In this document: positions 31,973 through 40,362 of the stretch, in pieces
Layout: the number at the start of each line of letters is the position of its first letter
Position numbering within the stretch: the stretch's first letter is position 1
The notes under the pieces: generated by a model
The model's input: only the letters and a program-made list of their open reading frames with translations
The model's database searches: none
Told to the model about the DNA's origin: nothing
Made by a program: the position numbers and the translations under genes
Source: Arabiibacter massiliensis
Lineage (GTDB): Bacteria; Actinomycetota; Coriobacteriia; Coriobacteriales; Eggerthellaceae
DNA: 64,000 nucleotides
Assembly: GCF_900169505.1 (NCBI RefSeq)
Contig: NZ_LT827021.1
Location: 2,635,400-2,699,399, forward strand
Direction of reading: 5' to 3'

Positions 31973-32917
31973 ATGGATCTGGTATTCGCGCAGCTGCCGC
32001 TGCTTTTGTTCACCGCCATCGCGCCGATGGCATCGGGCGCGTTCGCGGGACTCTCGAACGCGTTCCTCACCACGGACTTCTCGCCCGAGGCGCTGCGGCG
32101 CATCGACCGCTGGACGCTGCTCCCCATCGTCATCCTGACGGTGGGCGTGGTGCTGGCCCTCGTGTTCTTCAACTCGCCGCAGGCGGGGCTGTTCGTGCTC
32201 CAAGGCGTCGACTCCGGCGCGTTCACGTTCGCCGTGGTCATGGCCGCGGTGTTCGCCATCGCGGCGGTGGTGTACTGGATCGTCGCGATGGCGGGCGTCA
32301 TGTCGTACGGCGTGCGCAAGGGCGCGGCGGCTATCATGAGCGTGCTCGCCGTGGCCTACGCGGTGTCCATCGGCATCGTGTACATGACCTCCGACGTGGC
32401 CACCTGGGCTTCCGGCATCGTGCCGCTCGGGTTCGCGGGCTTCTGCCTGGCGAGCGGCGTGCCGCTCGGCGCGCTCGTCATCGCCGCCGCAGGCGCCATG
32501 CGCGAGACGCGGGGCACGAGCTTCGCCACGTTCTCGCTCGTCACGGCCCTCATCGGCACGGTGGTGGCCATCTTCGCCGTCACGGTGCAGCTGATGAACG
32601 CCCAGGCCATGGTCAGCGCGTTCTTCGCCGGCGCCGACATCCTACCCGGCGCGTGGGTGTACCTGGCCATCGCGCTCATCGGCTTCGTCGTGGCGCTCGG
32701 GTGCCTGCGCGGCGCGTTCTCGGACGTGCGCTCGGCGGCCCCGCTCGGCCGGACGGCGGGCGCCGCGGCGGCCATGCCCGTGTACGGCGCGACCGACCTG
32801 TATGATCGCGACCGCGCGGCCGAACGCTCCACGGTGGCCTGGCTCGTGGGCAGCAACGCGGCGGTGCTCGTCGCGCTCATCGTGTCGCGCGTGCTGTTCT
32901 ACGCGCTGCAGGTGTAA
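31973..32917 (+). CDS. DmsC-like membrane anchor without adjacent catalytic subunit
   Basis: 314 aa with eight or nine TM helices. The opening QLPLLLFTAIAPMASGAFAGL and the overall spacing resemble DMSO reductase anchor subunits (DmsC), but similarity is weaker than for 39392-40267. It has no Fe-S or molybdopterin gene next to it. It might serve the DMSO-reductase-like operon at 34.8 kb or act alone. ATG 31973 is nine bases after GAGGAGG; ATG 31967 is possible. It is convergent with the LuxR regulator across a strong terminator. Confidence 0.7.
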   Translation: MDLVFAQLPLLLFTAIAPMASGAFAGLSNAFLTTDFSPEALRRIDRWTLLPIVILTVGVVLALVFFNSPQAGLFVLQGVDSGAFTFAVVMAAVFAIAAVVYWIVAMAGVMSYGVRKGAAAIMSVLAVAYAVSIGIVYMTSDVATWASGIVPLGFAGFCLASGVPLGALVIAAAGAMRETRGTSFATFSLVTALIGTVVAIFAVTVQLMNAQAMVSAFFAGADILPGAWVYLAIALIGFVVALGCLRGAFSDVRSAAPLGRTAGAAAAMPVYGATDLYDRDRAAERSTVAWLVGSNAAVLVALIVSRVLFYALQV

Positions 32918-32945
32918 GCGGCGGCCCGACCGCCTCGTGTGCATC

Positions 32946-32981
32946 AAGGGGCTCCCGGCCGTCCATGGTCGGGAGCCCCTT
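32946..32981. terminator. Bidirectional terminator
   Basis: A 12-bp stem AAGGGGCTCCCG / CGGGAGCCCCTT with a 12-nt loop lies between the DmsC-like gene and the convergent LuxR-type gene. The A/T ends of the stem suit termination in both directions. Confidence 0.7.
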
Positions 32982-32982
32982 C

Positions 32983-34590
32983 CTATTCCTCCAGGTCGCG
33001 CGGGTCGAACGATTCGATGAGGTCGAGCAGCTCCTGCTTCTTGTGGATGTCGAGCTTCGCGTAGATGCGCTTGGCGTGCGTGCGGATGGTGTTCTCCGAC
33101 ACCACGAGGTCCTCGGCGATGCGCGCCACGGTGTTGCCGCGCGCGATAAGCTCCATGACCTCCGTCTCGCGCGCGCTCAGGCGGTAGTGGCGCTGCAGGA
33201 GGGCGGCCTGCTTGGAGATGCGATCCTGGAACACGTGCTCCTCGGCCGGCCGCGCGGGGCGCTCCCGGCGCTTCGGCTTCTTACGCGACGCGGCCTCGGC
33301 CTGCTCCTCCGCGCTCGCCTCCGCCGCAGGCTCCGCCGGGCGCTTGGGTTCGCGCGGCCGCAGCGCTACGAGCTCGATGCTGGCCGCCGCGCCCGCGCCG
33401 TCTCCCTTGAGGATGCGCCCGAACCCGCCCTGCCCGATGAAGTACATGAGCCCGAGCAGGTACACGGCCACGAGCGACACCACGGCGAGCGGCGCGATGT
33501 CCATGATCATGATGCCTTCGGCCAGCGAGCCGCTCATGAACCCCACGTCGTGCAGCACGTACACGATGCCGCCGAAGAACCCGTAGATGAACACGGGGTT
33601 GATGCCGCGGTCGCGCGATGCCTGCGCGCACTGGATCATCATGAGCATGATGGCCGCGCTGTAGGCGGCGTACAGGATGGCCGCGAGCCAGCGCGCGTAC
33701 CCCTCCGGCAGAAACGGCAGCACCAGAAAGCCGGTGATGATCACGGGGAAGAACACGCGGTAGGCCGCCACTACGTTGAGGCGCAGGTTCTTGAACTGCC
33801 AGAGCACGAGCACCGCCACGGCCGCCGTGAGCGAGCCGGCCATCGACAGCACGTTCACGAGCGAGCCCACCGCAGGCTCGGCGATGGCGAGCGCCCGCAT
33901 GATGCCGGTGCAGAACCCGAGTGCCCCCACGCACAGAGCGCTTCGCCAGTAGTCCTCGATCAGGCGGCGGTACACGCGCGGGTGCTCGCGCGGCACGTCT
34001 TGCAGCATGGCCTGATCGAGGTCGATCTCGCGGCTTTTGAGCGCGATGGTCAGGCCGAACAGCGGCAGGAACACGAGCGGGATGAGAAACGCCGTCACCG
34101 CCTGGGGGATGAGGTAGAGCGAGAAGTACAGCACCGCCGCGTACGCCGTGCCCAAGATGAGCTCGCGGTTGCCGTTGTCGGAATCTTGGCTGGCGAACAG
34201 CCGCTGCCACAGCATGTAGAAGCCGGCCGACCCGAGCCCCAGAAGCCCGCCTCCCGCAACCACGAGCGGAAGCGCCCACGCGTCCAGGTAGATGGCCGCG
34301 ATGAGGCAGCACCAGCCGAGGAAGTAGGGGAGGGTGGCCAGCCGCACGATGAACGCGCGCGTGGGCCCGGGCAGGAAGTACACTCCCAGCGCGCTCGCGA
34401 AGTAGCTGAGCGAGAACACCACGGACTGCGCGAGGAAGAACCAGAACACGATCTCGCGCGTCTGGAACTCCATGGGAAGGAACGGGAACACGCCGCCCCA
34501 GACGCCCGCGGCGTTGATGGCAAGAAACAGCGCGTAGCCGAGCGTCGTCACGTTCGGCTTGAGCACGCGTGCGATGTTCTCGATGTCCAA
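32983..34590 (-). CDS. Membrane-spanning LuxR-type regulator of the DMSO-reductase-like operon
   Basis: 535 aa. About twelve TM helices are followed by a basic linker (SRKKPKRRERPARP) and a LuxR helix-turn-helix (LSARETEVMELIARGNTVARIAEDLVVSENTIRTHAKRIYAKLDIHKKQELLDLIE). The sensor part is more distant from modules 1 and 2 than they are from each other, consistent with a different signal. It is divergent from the A-B-B-TorD-C operon. It probably activates that operon in response to its substrate. Confidence 0.9.
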   Translation of the reverse strand: MDIENIARVLKPNVTTLGYALFLAINAAGVWGGVFPFLPMEFQTREIVFWFFLAQSVVFSLSYFASALGVYFLPGPTRAFIVRLATLPYFLGWCCLIAAIYLDAWALPLVVAGGGLLGLGSAGFYMLWQRLFASQDSDNGNRELILGTAYAAVLYFSLYLIPQAVTAFLIPLVFLPLFGLTIALKSREIDLDQAMLQDVPREHPRVYRRLIEDYWRSALCVGALGFCTGIMRALAIAEPAVGSLVNVLSMAGSLTAAVAVLVLWQFKNLRLNVVAAYRVFFPVIITGFLVLPFLPEGYARWLAAILYAAYSAAIMLMMIQCAQASRDRGINPVFIYGFFGGIVYVLHDVGFMSGSLAEGIMIMDIAPLAVVSLVAVYLLGLMYFIGQGGFGRILKGDGAGAAASIELVALRPREPKRPAEPAAEASAEEQAEAASRKKPKRRERPARPAEEHVFQDRISKQAALLQRHYRLSARETEVMELIARGNTVARIAEDLVVSENTIRTHAKRIYAKLDIHKKQELLDLIESFDPRDLEE

Positions 34591-34673
34591 GGGGCTCCCT
34601 CGCGGTGCGGTCTGCTCATGGTTCCACGAGAGCAGTATACCCGAAGCGCGGGCCGAAGCGCAGCGGGCACCGT

Positions 34674-34695
34674 GTCACCCGCTGCCGATGGTGAC
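34674..34695. promoter_or_regulatory. Inverted repeat GTCACC-N10-GGTGAC upstream of the Dms-like operon
   Basis: Six-base arms lie in the 233-bp gap between regulator and reductase. A second imperfect dyad GAAAT-N6-ATTTC follows at 34717-34732, and CACAAT at 34760-34765 could be a -10 element. Either dyad might be the regulator's operator; neither matches the 19-bp form seen at the other loci. Confidence 0.35.
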
Positions 34696-34823
34696 GCATC
34701 TGACCTGGGACTTCTCGAAATTCGCATATTTCATGTGACAAGCGGCGGCCACGCAGTGCCACAATGGGCGAGCCCGCTGGGGAAGGCGGGCAGAGGACGA
34801 AGAGAAGATGAGAGGGAGGGACC

Positions 34824-37292
34824 ATGACGAAGACGATGGACCAAGGCGTTTCCCGCCGCACGTTCGTCAAGGGTTCGGCGCTGGCCGGCCTGGGTGCTGC
34901 CGCGTTCGGAAGCGGCGCGCTGTTCGGCTGCGCTCCGAAGGAGGAGGCCGCCCCGGAGGGCGCGACGGAAGGCGCCGCCGAGGACATGGCCGTCACGGGC
35001 GCCAACACCGTGGGCGCCGAGGAGACCACGACGTGGGGCCACTGCGCCATCAACTGCCCGGGCCGCTGCAGCCTGAAGTTCCACGTGAAGGACGACGAGG
35101 TGGTGTGGGTGGACACCTTCACCAGCCCCGACGCCAGCTTCGACGACCCGCAGCCCCGCGCCTGCCTGCGCGGCCGCAGCTACCGCCGCTGGATGAACAG
35201 CCCCGACCGCATCAACTACCCCCTGAAGCGCGCCGAGGGTTCCAAGCGCGGCGAGGGCAAGTACGAGCAGATCAGCTGGGACGAGGCGGTCGAGATCGCC
35301 ACGACCAAGCTGCAGGAGGTCATCGAGAAGTACGGCAACGAGGCCGTGTACATCCCCTACGCCACTGGCGTTTCGGCTTCCACGTCGCGCCCGTTCTACC
35401 GTCTGCTGGGCCTGATGGGCGGCTACCTGGGCTTCTACAACAGCTACTCCACGGCGCAGATCAGCTGCATCACGCCCTACATGTACGGCGCCAAGAACAA
35501 TGGCGGCTCCACGCTGTCTGCCGCCGAGGACGCCGCGCTTGTGCTCGTGTTCGGCTCGAGCCCGGTGGAGACCCGCCAGGGCGGCGCCGTGTCGCACTAC
35601 GACTGGGCGCACCTGCGCGAGAAGACCGGCGCGAAGATCTACCTCATCGATCCCCGCATGAGCGACTCGGCCATGGGCCACTCCGACCAGTGGATCCCCA
35701 TCAACCCGGGCACCGACGCCGCGCTCGTCGCCGGCATCGCGCATGAGCTCATCGCCAACGACCAGGTGGACCTCGAGTTCCTGCACACCTATTGCGTGGG
35801 CTTCGACGAGGAGACCATGCCCGAGGCCTACCAGGGCAAGAACATGTCCTACCGCGCCTACATCATGGGCGAGGGCTACGACATGGTGGAGAAGACCCCC
35901 GAGTGGGCCGCCAAGATCACCGGCATCCCGGCCGCCCGCATCAGCGAGCTGGCCGAGGAGATCGCCACCACGCATCCGCTGTACGTGAACCAGGGCTGGG
36001 GCCCGCAGCGCCGCAGCAACGGCGAGTGGACCGCCTGGTCCATCATGACGCTGCCGTGCCTCGTCGGCCAGATCGGCCTCGAGGGTACGAGCAACGGCAC
36101 CCGCGAAGGCTCCAACGGCGTGTCGCTCAGCAGCCTGCCGCGCGGCGAGAACCCGGTGAAGACCTCCATCCCGTGCTTCCTCTACACCGACGCCATCGAC
36201 CACGGCACGGAGTTGACCTCGAAGAACGCGGGCGTCAAGGGTGCCGATGCGCTGTCTGTGGGCATCAAGTACATGGTCAACTACGCAGGCAACTGCCTGA
36301 CCAACCAGCACTCCGACATCAACAGGGCCCACGAGATCCTGGCCGACGACACCAAGTGCGAGTTCATCCTGGGCGTCGACACTGTGATGTGCGACTCCAT
36401 CATGTACTCCGACGTGATCCTGCCCGACCTGTTCCGCTTCGAGCAGCTGTCCATGATCGGCACCGGCGGCGACAACGGCTACATGATCGCCGGCACGGCG
36501 GCCACCACGCCGAAGTTCGAGCGCAAGACCGCCTACGAGATGTGCGAACTCATGGCCGACAAGCTGGGCGTGAAGGACGCGTTCACCGAGGGCAAGACCG
36601 AGGAGGACTGGATCAAGGAACTCTACGAGCAGTCCCGCGAGAAGGACTCCGAGCTTCCCACCTACGAGGAGGCCATGGAGATGGGCGTGTACGTGCGTCC
36701 CGGCAAGAAGAAGATCTCCATGCAGAAGTTCCGCGAGGATCCCGCGACCAACCCGCTGGAGACTCCGTCCGGCAAGATCGAGATCTTCAGCGAGAAGCTG
36801 CTGCAGTTCACCGAGGGTTGGGAGCTGCAGGACGGCGACACGCTGGCCGGCATGGACACGCTTCCTCCGCTCCCCGTCTACCTGCCCGAGTGGTTCGGCG
36901 TGGAGACCACGACCGACGAGTACCCGCTTGCGCTCAACGGCTTCCACTACCGCGGCCGCATCCACTCCTCGTGGGGCTTCATCCCCGAGCTCAAGGAAGT
37001 CAACCCGCAGGAGGCCTGGATCAACCCGGCCGACGCCAAGGACCGCGGCATCAAGCAGGGCGACACGGTGCATGTGAAGAACCAGTTCGGCGAGATCGAG
37101 CTTCTGGCCAAGGTCACGCCGCGCGTGGTGCCCGGCACGGTGGCCGTCTCGCAGGGTGCCTGGTACGACGGCGATCGCAAGGGCGGCGTGGACAAGGGCG
37201 GCAGCATCAACACGCTCACCACCCAGCGCCCCTCGCCGCTGTCGAAGGGCAACCCGCAGCACACGAACATCTGCCAGGTGACGAAGGCGTAA
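34824..37292 (+). CDS. DmsA-like molybdopterin oxidoreductase catalytic subunit
   Basis: 822 aa. The Tat signal SRRTFVKGSALAG is followed by a lipobox-like LFGC. The [4Fe-4S] ligands are in HCAINCPGRC and RACLRG (C-x3-C-x3-C spacing as in DmsA). Ser209 in NSYSTAQISC corresponds to the serine that binds Mo in DMSO reductases, which sets it apart from the Cys-type enzymes at 12 and 18 kb. Other motifs: IYLIDPRMSDSA, NYAGNCLTNQHSDINR, LETPSGKIEIFSE. It reduces an S-oxide, N-oxide or related acceptor outside the membrane; substrate unknown. Confidence 0.9.
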   Translation: MTKTMDQGVSRRTFVKGSALAGLGAAAFGSGALFGCAPKEEAAPEGATEGAAEDMAVTGANTVGAEETTTWGHCAINCPGRCSLKFHVKDDEVVWVDTFTSPDASFDDPQPRACLRGRSYRRWMNSPDRINYPLKRAEGSKRGEGKYEQISWDEAVEIATTKLQEVIEKYGNEAVYIPYATGVSASTSRPFYRLLGLMGGYLGFYNSYSTAQISCITPYMYGAKNNGGSTLSAAEDAALVLVFGSSPVETRQGGAVSHYDWAHLREKTGAKIYLIDPRMSDSAMGHSDQWIPINPGTDAALVAGIAHELIANDQVDLEFLHTYCVGFDEETMPEAYQGKNMSYRAYIMGEGYDMVEKTPEWAAKITGIPAARISELAEEIATTHPLYVNQGWGPQRRSNGEWTAWSIMTLPCLVGQIGLEGTSNGTREGSNGVSLSSLPRGENPVKTSIPCFLYTDAIDHGTELTSKNAGVKGADALSVGIKYMVNYAGNCLTNQHSDINRAHEILADDTKCEFILGVDTVMCDSIMYSDVILPDLFRFEQLSMIGTGGDNGYMIAGTAATTPKFERKTAYEMCELMADKLGVKDAFTEGKTEEDWIKELYEQSREKDSELPTYEEAMEMGVYVRPGKKKISMQKFREDPATNPLETPSGKIEIFSEKLLQFTEGWELQDGDTLAGMDTLPPLPVYLPEWFGVETTTDEYPLALNGFHYRGRIHSSWGFIPELKEVNPQEAWINPADAKDRGIKQGDTVHVKNQFGEIELLAKVTPRVVPGTVAVSQGAWYDGDRKGGVDKGGSINTLTTQRPSPLSKGNPQHTNICQVTKA

Positions 37293-37320
37293 GCAGCGAG
37301 CTTAGGGAAGGAAGATAATC

Positions 37321-37935
37321 ATGTCTCAAATGGCATTCTACTTTGACGGCACGCGCTGCACCGGTTGCAAAACCTGCGAGATGTCGTGCAAGGATTTCAA
37401 CGATCTGGGCGTGGGGCTGACGTTCCGCAAGGTGCTCGAGGCCACGCTCGGCGAGACCGTGCGCGATGCCGACGGCGCGGTCACCACGACCTGCGTGAGC
37501 TACCCGGTGTCCGTGTCGTGCAACCACTGCGACATGCCCGTGTGCATGGCGAAGTGCCCGCAGGGCGCCATCTCGAAGGATCCGGAGACGGGCATGGTCA
37601 CGTCGGATCGCGAGAAGTGCATCGGCTGCGGCACCTGCTCGCTGACGTGCCCCTACGGTGCGCCGAAGGTGGACGAGGAGGCGAAGAAGTCGGTCAAGTG
37701 CCACGGATGCGCCGACCGCGTGGCCGCCGGCCTGAAGCCGGTGTGCGTGGAGGCCTGCCCCTCGCGCGCCCTCGACTTCGGCACGGCCGACGAGATGGGC
37801 AAGATGGGCGAGCGCGCCAACATCGCTCCGCTGCCCGACGCGTCCGAGACCACGCCGAACTTCTTCATCAAGGCGTCCGCCGACGCTCAGCCGGTGGGCT
37901 CGGTCGAGGTGGCCAACCCGCTCGAGGCCATGTAG
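37321..37935 (+). CDS. DmsB-like four-cluster [4Fe-4S] subunit, first copy
   Basis: 204 aa starting MSQMAFYFDGTRCTGCKTCEMSC, the typical DmsB opening. Cysteine groups: CTGCKTCEMSC, CNHCDMPVCMAKCP, CIGCGTCSLTCPYGAP and CHGC...CVEACP. It is 28 bp after the catalytic gene with an AAGGAAG site. It transfers electrons from the DmsC anchor to the catalytic subunit. A second DmsB paralogue follows, so one may serve another reductase. Confidence 0.92.
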   Translation: MSQMAFYFDGTRCTGCKTCEMSCKDFNDLGVGLTFRKVLEATLGETVRDADGAVTTTCVSYPVSVSCNHCDMPVCMAKCPQGAISKDPETGMVTSDREKCIGCGTCSLTCPYGAPKVDEEAKKSVKCHGCADRVAAGLKPVCVEACPSRALDFGTADEMGKMGERANIAPLPDASETTPNFFIKASADAQPVGSVEVANPLEAM

Positions 37936-38102
37936 GGCCTCTGACGAGGGCAAGGGCGCATCGGCGAGCGAGCGAGTCTGCGATGTGAGGCTTGTGAAAA
38001 CCACCGATGCGCCATGAACGAAGGCGGGGTGCGCTAGAATAGGCGTGCTCCGCCTTCGCTTTTGCAGGGCGGACGGCGCATCGGGCGAGAGGGGGTTCGC
38101 AC

Positions 38103-38723
38103 ATGGCCCAACAGGCATTCTTCTTCGATATGACGCGGTGCAGCGGCTGCAAGACGTGCGAGCTGGCCTGCAAGGACGCCTATGACTTGAAGGTGGGCAC
38201 GACGTACCGCCGCGTGTACGAGTACGCGGGCGGCGAGACGACGAAGGACGCGCAGGGCTGCTGTACCTCCACGTGCTTCGGCTACTACGTGGCGCTGTCG
38301 TGCTGCCACTGCGACGACCCCGCCTGCGTGAAGGTGTGCCCCACCGAGGCCATGCACAAGGAGCCGGGCACCGGGCTCGTGCGCGTGGATGCGCGGATGT
38401 GCATCGGCTGCGGGTACTGCCACCTGTCGTGCCCCTACGACGCGCCGAAGGTCGACCGCGAGAAGGGGCATTCCGTCAAGTGCGACGGCTGCGCCGACCG
38501 CGTGGCAGCAGGTGGCGCGCCGGTGTGCGTGGAGGCGTGCCCGGCTCGGGCGCTCGCCTTCGGGCCGGCCGACGAGATGGCGAAGCGGGGCGAGCGCGCG
38601 AACGTCGCGCCCCTGCCCGAGGCGGCGGTCACGGTGCCGAACCTGTTCGTGCGCCCCTGCGCCGACGCGCGGGCGGCGGGATCGAAGGACGGGCGGATCG
38701 AGAATCCGCTCGAAGTCCAGTGA
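38103..38723 (+). CDS. DmsB-like four-cluster [4Fe-4S] subunit, second copy
   Basis: 206 aa. Cysteine groups CSGCKTCELAC, CCHCDDPACVKVCP, CIGCGYCHLSCPYDAP and CDGC...CVEACP. The paralogue has the same length and layout as the first copy. A 167-bp gap with a possible -10 (TAGAAT, 38035-38040) precedes it, so this gene and the following TorD and DmsC genes may have their own promoter. Confidence 0.9.
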   Translation: MAQQAFFFDMTRCSGCKTCELACKDAYDLKVGTTYRRVYEYAGGETTKDAQGCCTSTCFGYYVALSCCHCDDPACVKVCPTEAMHKEPGTGLVRVDARMCIGCGYCHLSCPYDAPKVDREKGHSVKCDGCADRVAAGGAPVCVEACPARALAFGPADEMAKRGERANVAPLPEAAVTVPNLFVRPCADARAAGSKDGRIENPLEVQ

Positions 38724-38734
38724 GGGAGAGAGCT

Positions 38735-39382
38735 ATGGTTGCCGAATACGACGACGAGACTTTGGAGGCCGTGGCCTTCGTGGGCGACGCGCTGGCGCCG
38801 TTCTATCTGAACGACCCGGTGAAGGGCGAAGCGGGGGAGGCCTTCGCGGCGATGGCGGCGCTCGACGCGGATGCGGCCGCAGCGGAGTGGCCCTTCGCGG
38901 AGCCTGCCGTCGCGCGGGAGTGCCTGGGGATGATGGTGCGCGGGCTCGCGGCGGGCGTCGAAGACGACGCGCTCGTGTGGGAGTACCGGCGCCTGTTCGT
39001 GGGCCCCGCGCCCAAGCCGGCCCCGCCCTGGGGCTCAGTGTACACCGACCGCGAGTGCGTGGTGTTCGGCGCGTCCACCCTGGAGCTGCGCGCTTGGATG
39101 CGCGCGCACGGGGTGGCGCGCACGGTGGACGAGAAGACGCCCGAGGACCACATCGGGCTCATGCTGGCGCTCATGGCCTGGATCGCCCGCGAGCAGCCGG
39201 CCGACCTCGCCGAGTACCTGCGCCTGCACCTGCTCACCTGGGCTCCGCACTTCCTGGACCAGCTGGCCGAGGCGGCGGGGCACCCCTTCTACGAGGGGCT
39301 CGCGCGCCTCACCCGCTCCTCGCTCGAGGGCGTCCGCGAGGCGCTCGGGCTCGAGGTGGCCGTCCCGCGCTTTTACCGCTAG
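38735..39382 (+). CDS. TorD/DmsD-family chaperone of the Dms-like operon
   Basis: 215 aa. Motifs WEYRRLFVGPAPKPAPPWGSVYTDRE (the classical PPWxSVY loop), EDHIGLMLALMAWI and LHLLTWAPHFLDQL are characteristic of TorD/DmsD proteins. It binds the Tat leader of the catalytic subunit and holds it until the cofactor is in place. It begins 11 bp after the ferredoxin stop with a GGGAGAG site. Confidence 0.92.
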   Translation: MVAEYDDETLEAVAFVGDALAPFYLNDPVKGEAGEAFAAMAALDADAAAAEWPFAEPAVARECLGMMVRGLAAGVEDDALVWEYRRLFVGPAPKPAPPWGSVYTDRECVVFGASTLELRAWMRAHGVARTVDEKTPEDHIGLMLALMAWIAREQPADLAEYLRLHLLTWAPHFLDQLAEAAGHPFYEGLARLTRSSLEGVREALGLEVAVPRFYR

Positions 39383-39391
39383 GGCGCGCAC

Positions 39392-40267
39392 GTGGCCACG
39401 GGCTTCGACACCGCGCTCGGCGAGATCACGCTCGTCCTGTTCACCACGCTCGCGCCGTCGGGCGTGGTGGCGTTCATCCTCATGGGCCTGCCCGCGCTCT
39501 CCCCGCGCCTCGACGCGGCCATGCGGCAGCGGTTGAACGCGTTTCTGGGCGTGCCGCTCGTCGTGTCCATGGTGGGGCTCGTGGCCTCGGCCACCCACCT
39601 CGGCAATCCGGCGAACGCGCTCTACGTGTTTCTGGGCGTGGGGCGCAGCCCGCTTTCCACCGAGGTGTTCTTCGCGGTGGTGTTCCTGGCGCTCGCGGGG
39701 CTGTACTGGCTGTACTCGTTCGCCGAGCACGCGCGCCCGGGCGTGCAGCGCGTGTGGCTGGCCGTGACGATGGCGGCCGGCGCGGTGTTCGTGGTGGCGG
39801 TGGGTTTCGCGTACGCGGCCGAGACCATCGTGTCGTGGTACACGGTGTACGTGCCGGTGAACCTCGTGCTGAACGGCCTGGCAGGCGGGCCGGTGCTGGC
39901 GCTTGCGGGCCTGTCGGCGGCGGGCTTCGAGCCGGTGCGCGGCCGATGGGGGAGGGCGTTGCTCGTGCTGGCGGGTGCGGCGCTTGCGGCCAACGTGGTG
40001 GTGTTCGGCTTGCAAAGCGCCGATTTGCCCTCCATCGAGAACTCGTTCGTCACGGCGGCGGAGCTCGTGCCCACCAACGGCATCATGATCGCCGCGTTCG
40101 GCGTGCTGGGCCTGGCGGGCATCGGCCTGGACGCCGTCGCGCTGTTCGGGAGCGCGCGCCTCACCGTGCGCCGCGCCGTCGTCGCCACCCTCTTCGTGCT
40201 GGCCGGCATCTTCATCATGCGCTTCTCGTTCTACATGATGCACATGACCGTCGGCCTAGGGGTGTGA
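39392..40267 (+). CDS. DmsC-like membrane anchor
   Basis: 291 aa with eight TM helices; opening LGEITLVLFTTLAPSGVVAFI and the LVASATHLGNPANALYVFLGVGRSPLSTEV segment are DmsC signatures (His in SATHLG is likely in the quinol site). It starts with GTG at 39392, nine bases after the TorD stop. It closes the A-B-B-TorD-C operon and is convergent with the GGDEF/EAL gene. Confidence 0.92.
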   Translation: MATGFDTALGEITLVLFTTLAPSGVVAFILMGLPALSPRLDAAMRQRLNAFLGVPLVVSMVGLVASATHLGNPANALYVFLGVGRSPLSTEVFFAVVFLALAGLYWLYSFAEHARPGVQRVWLAVTMAAGAVFVVAVGFAYAAETIVSWYTVYVPVNLVLNGLAGGPVLALAGLSAAGFEPVRGRWGRALLVLAGAALAANVVVFGLQSADLPSIENSFVTAAELVPTNGIMIAAFGVLGLAGIGLDAVALFGSARLTVRRAVVATLFVLAGIFIMRFSFYMMHMTVGLGV

Positions 40268-40358
40268 CAAAGGGACGGGGGTAATCGTCACTGATGACAT
40301 TACCCCCGTCCTGCGTCATCCTGCGTCATCGGTGACGATTACCCCGTCCCTTTGTCAC
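40264..40358. repeat. 95-bp nested inverted repeat between convergent genes
   Basis: The outer arms, 40264-40290 and 40333-40358, begin GTGACAAAGGGACGGGG and pair with a single bulged G. The inner sequence can pair alternatively (GACGGGGGTAAT with ATTACCCCCGTC) and contains CTGCGTCATC twice. It may act as a bidirectional terminator. The DmsC stop codon lies within the left arm. Part of the right arm recurs at 6556-6569. Confidence 0.55.
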
Positions 40359-40362
40359 ACCC

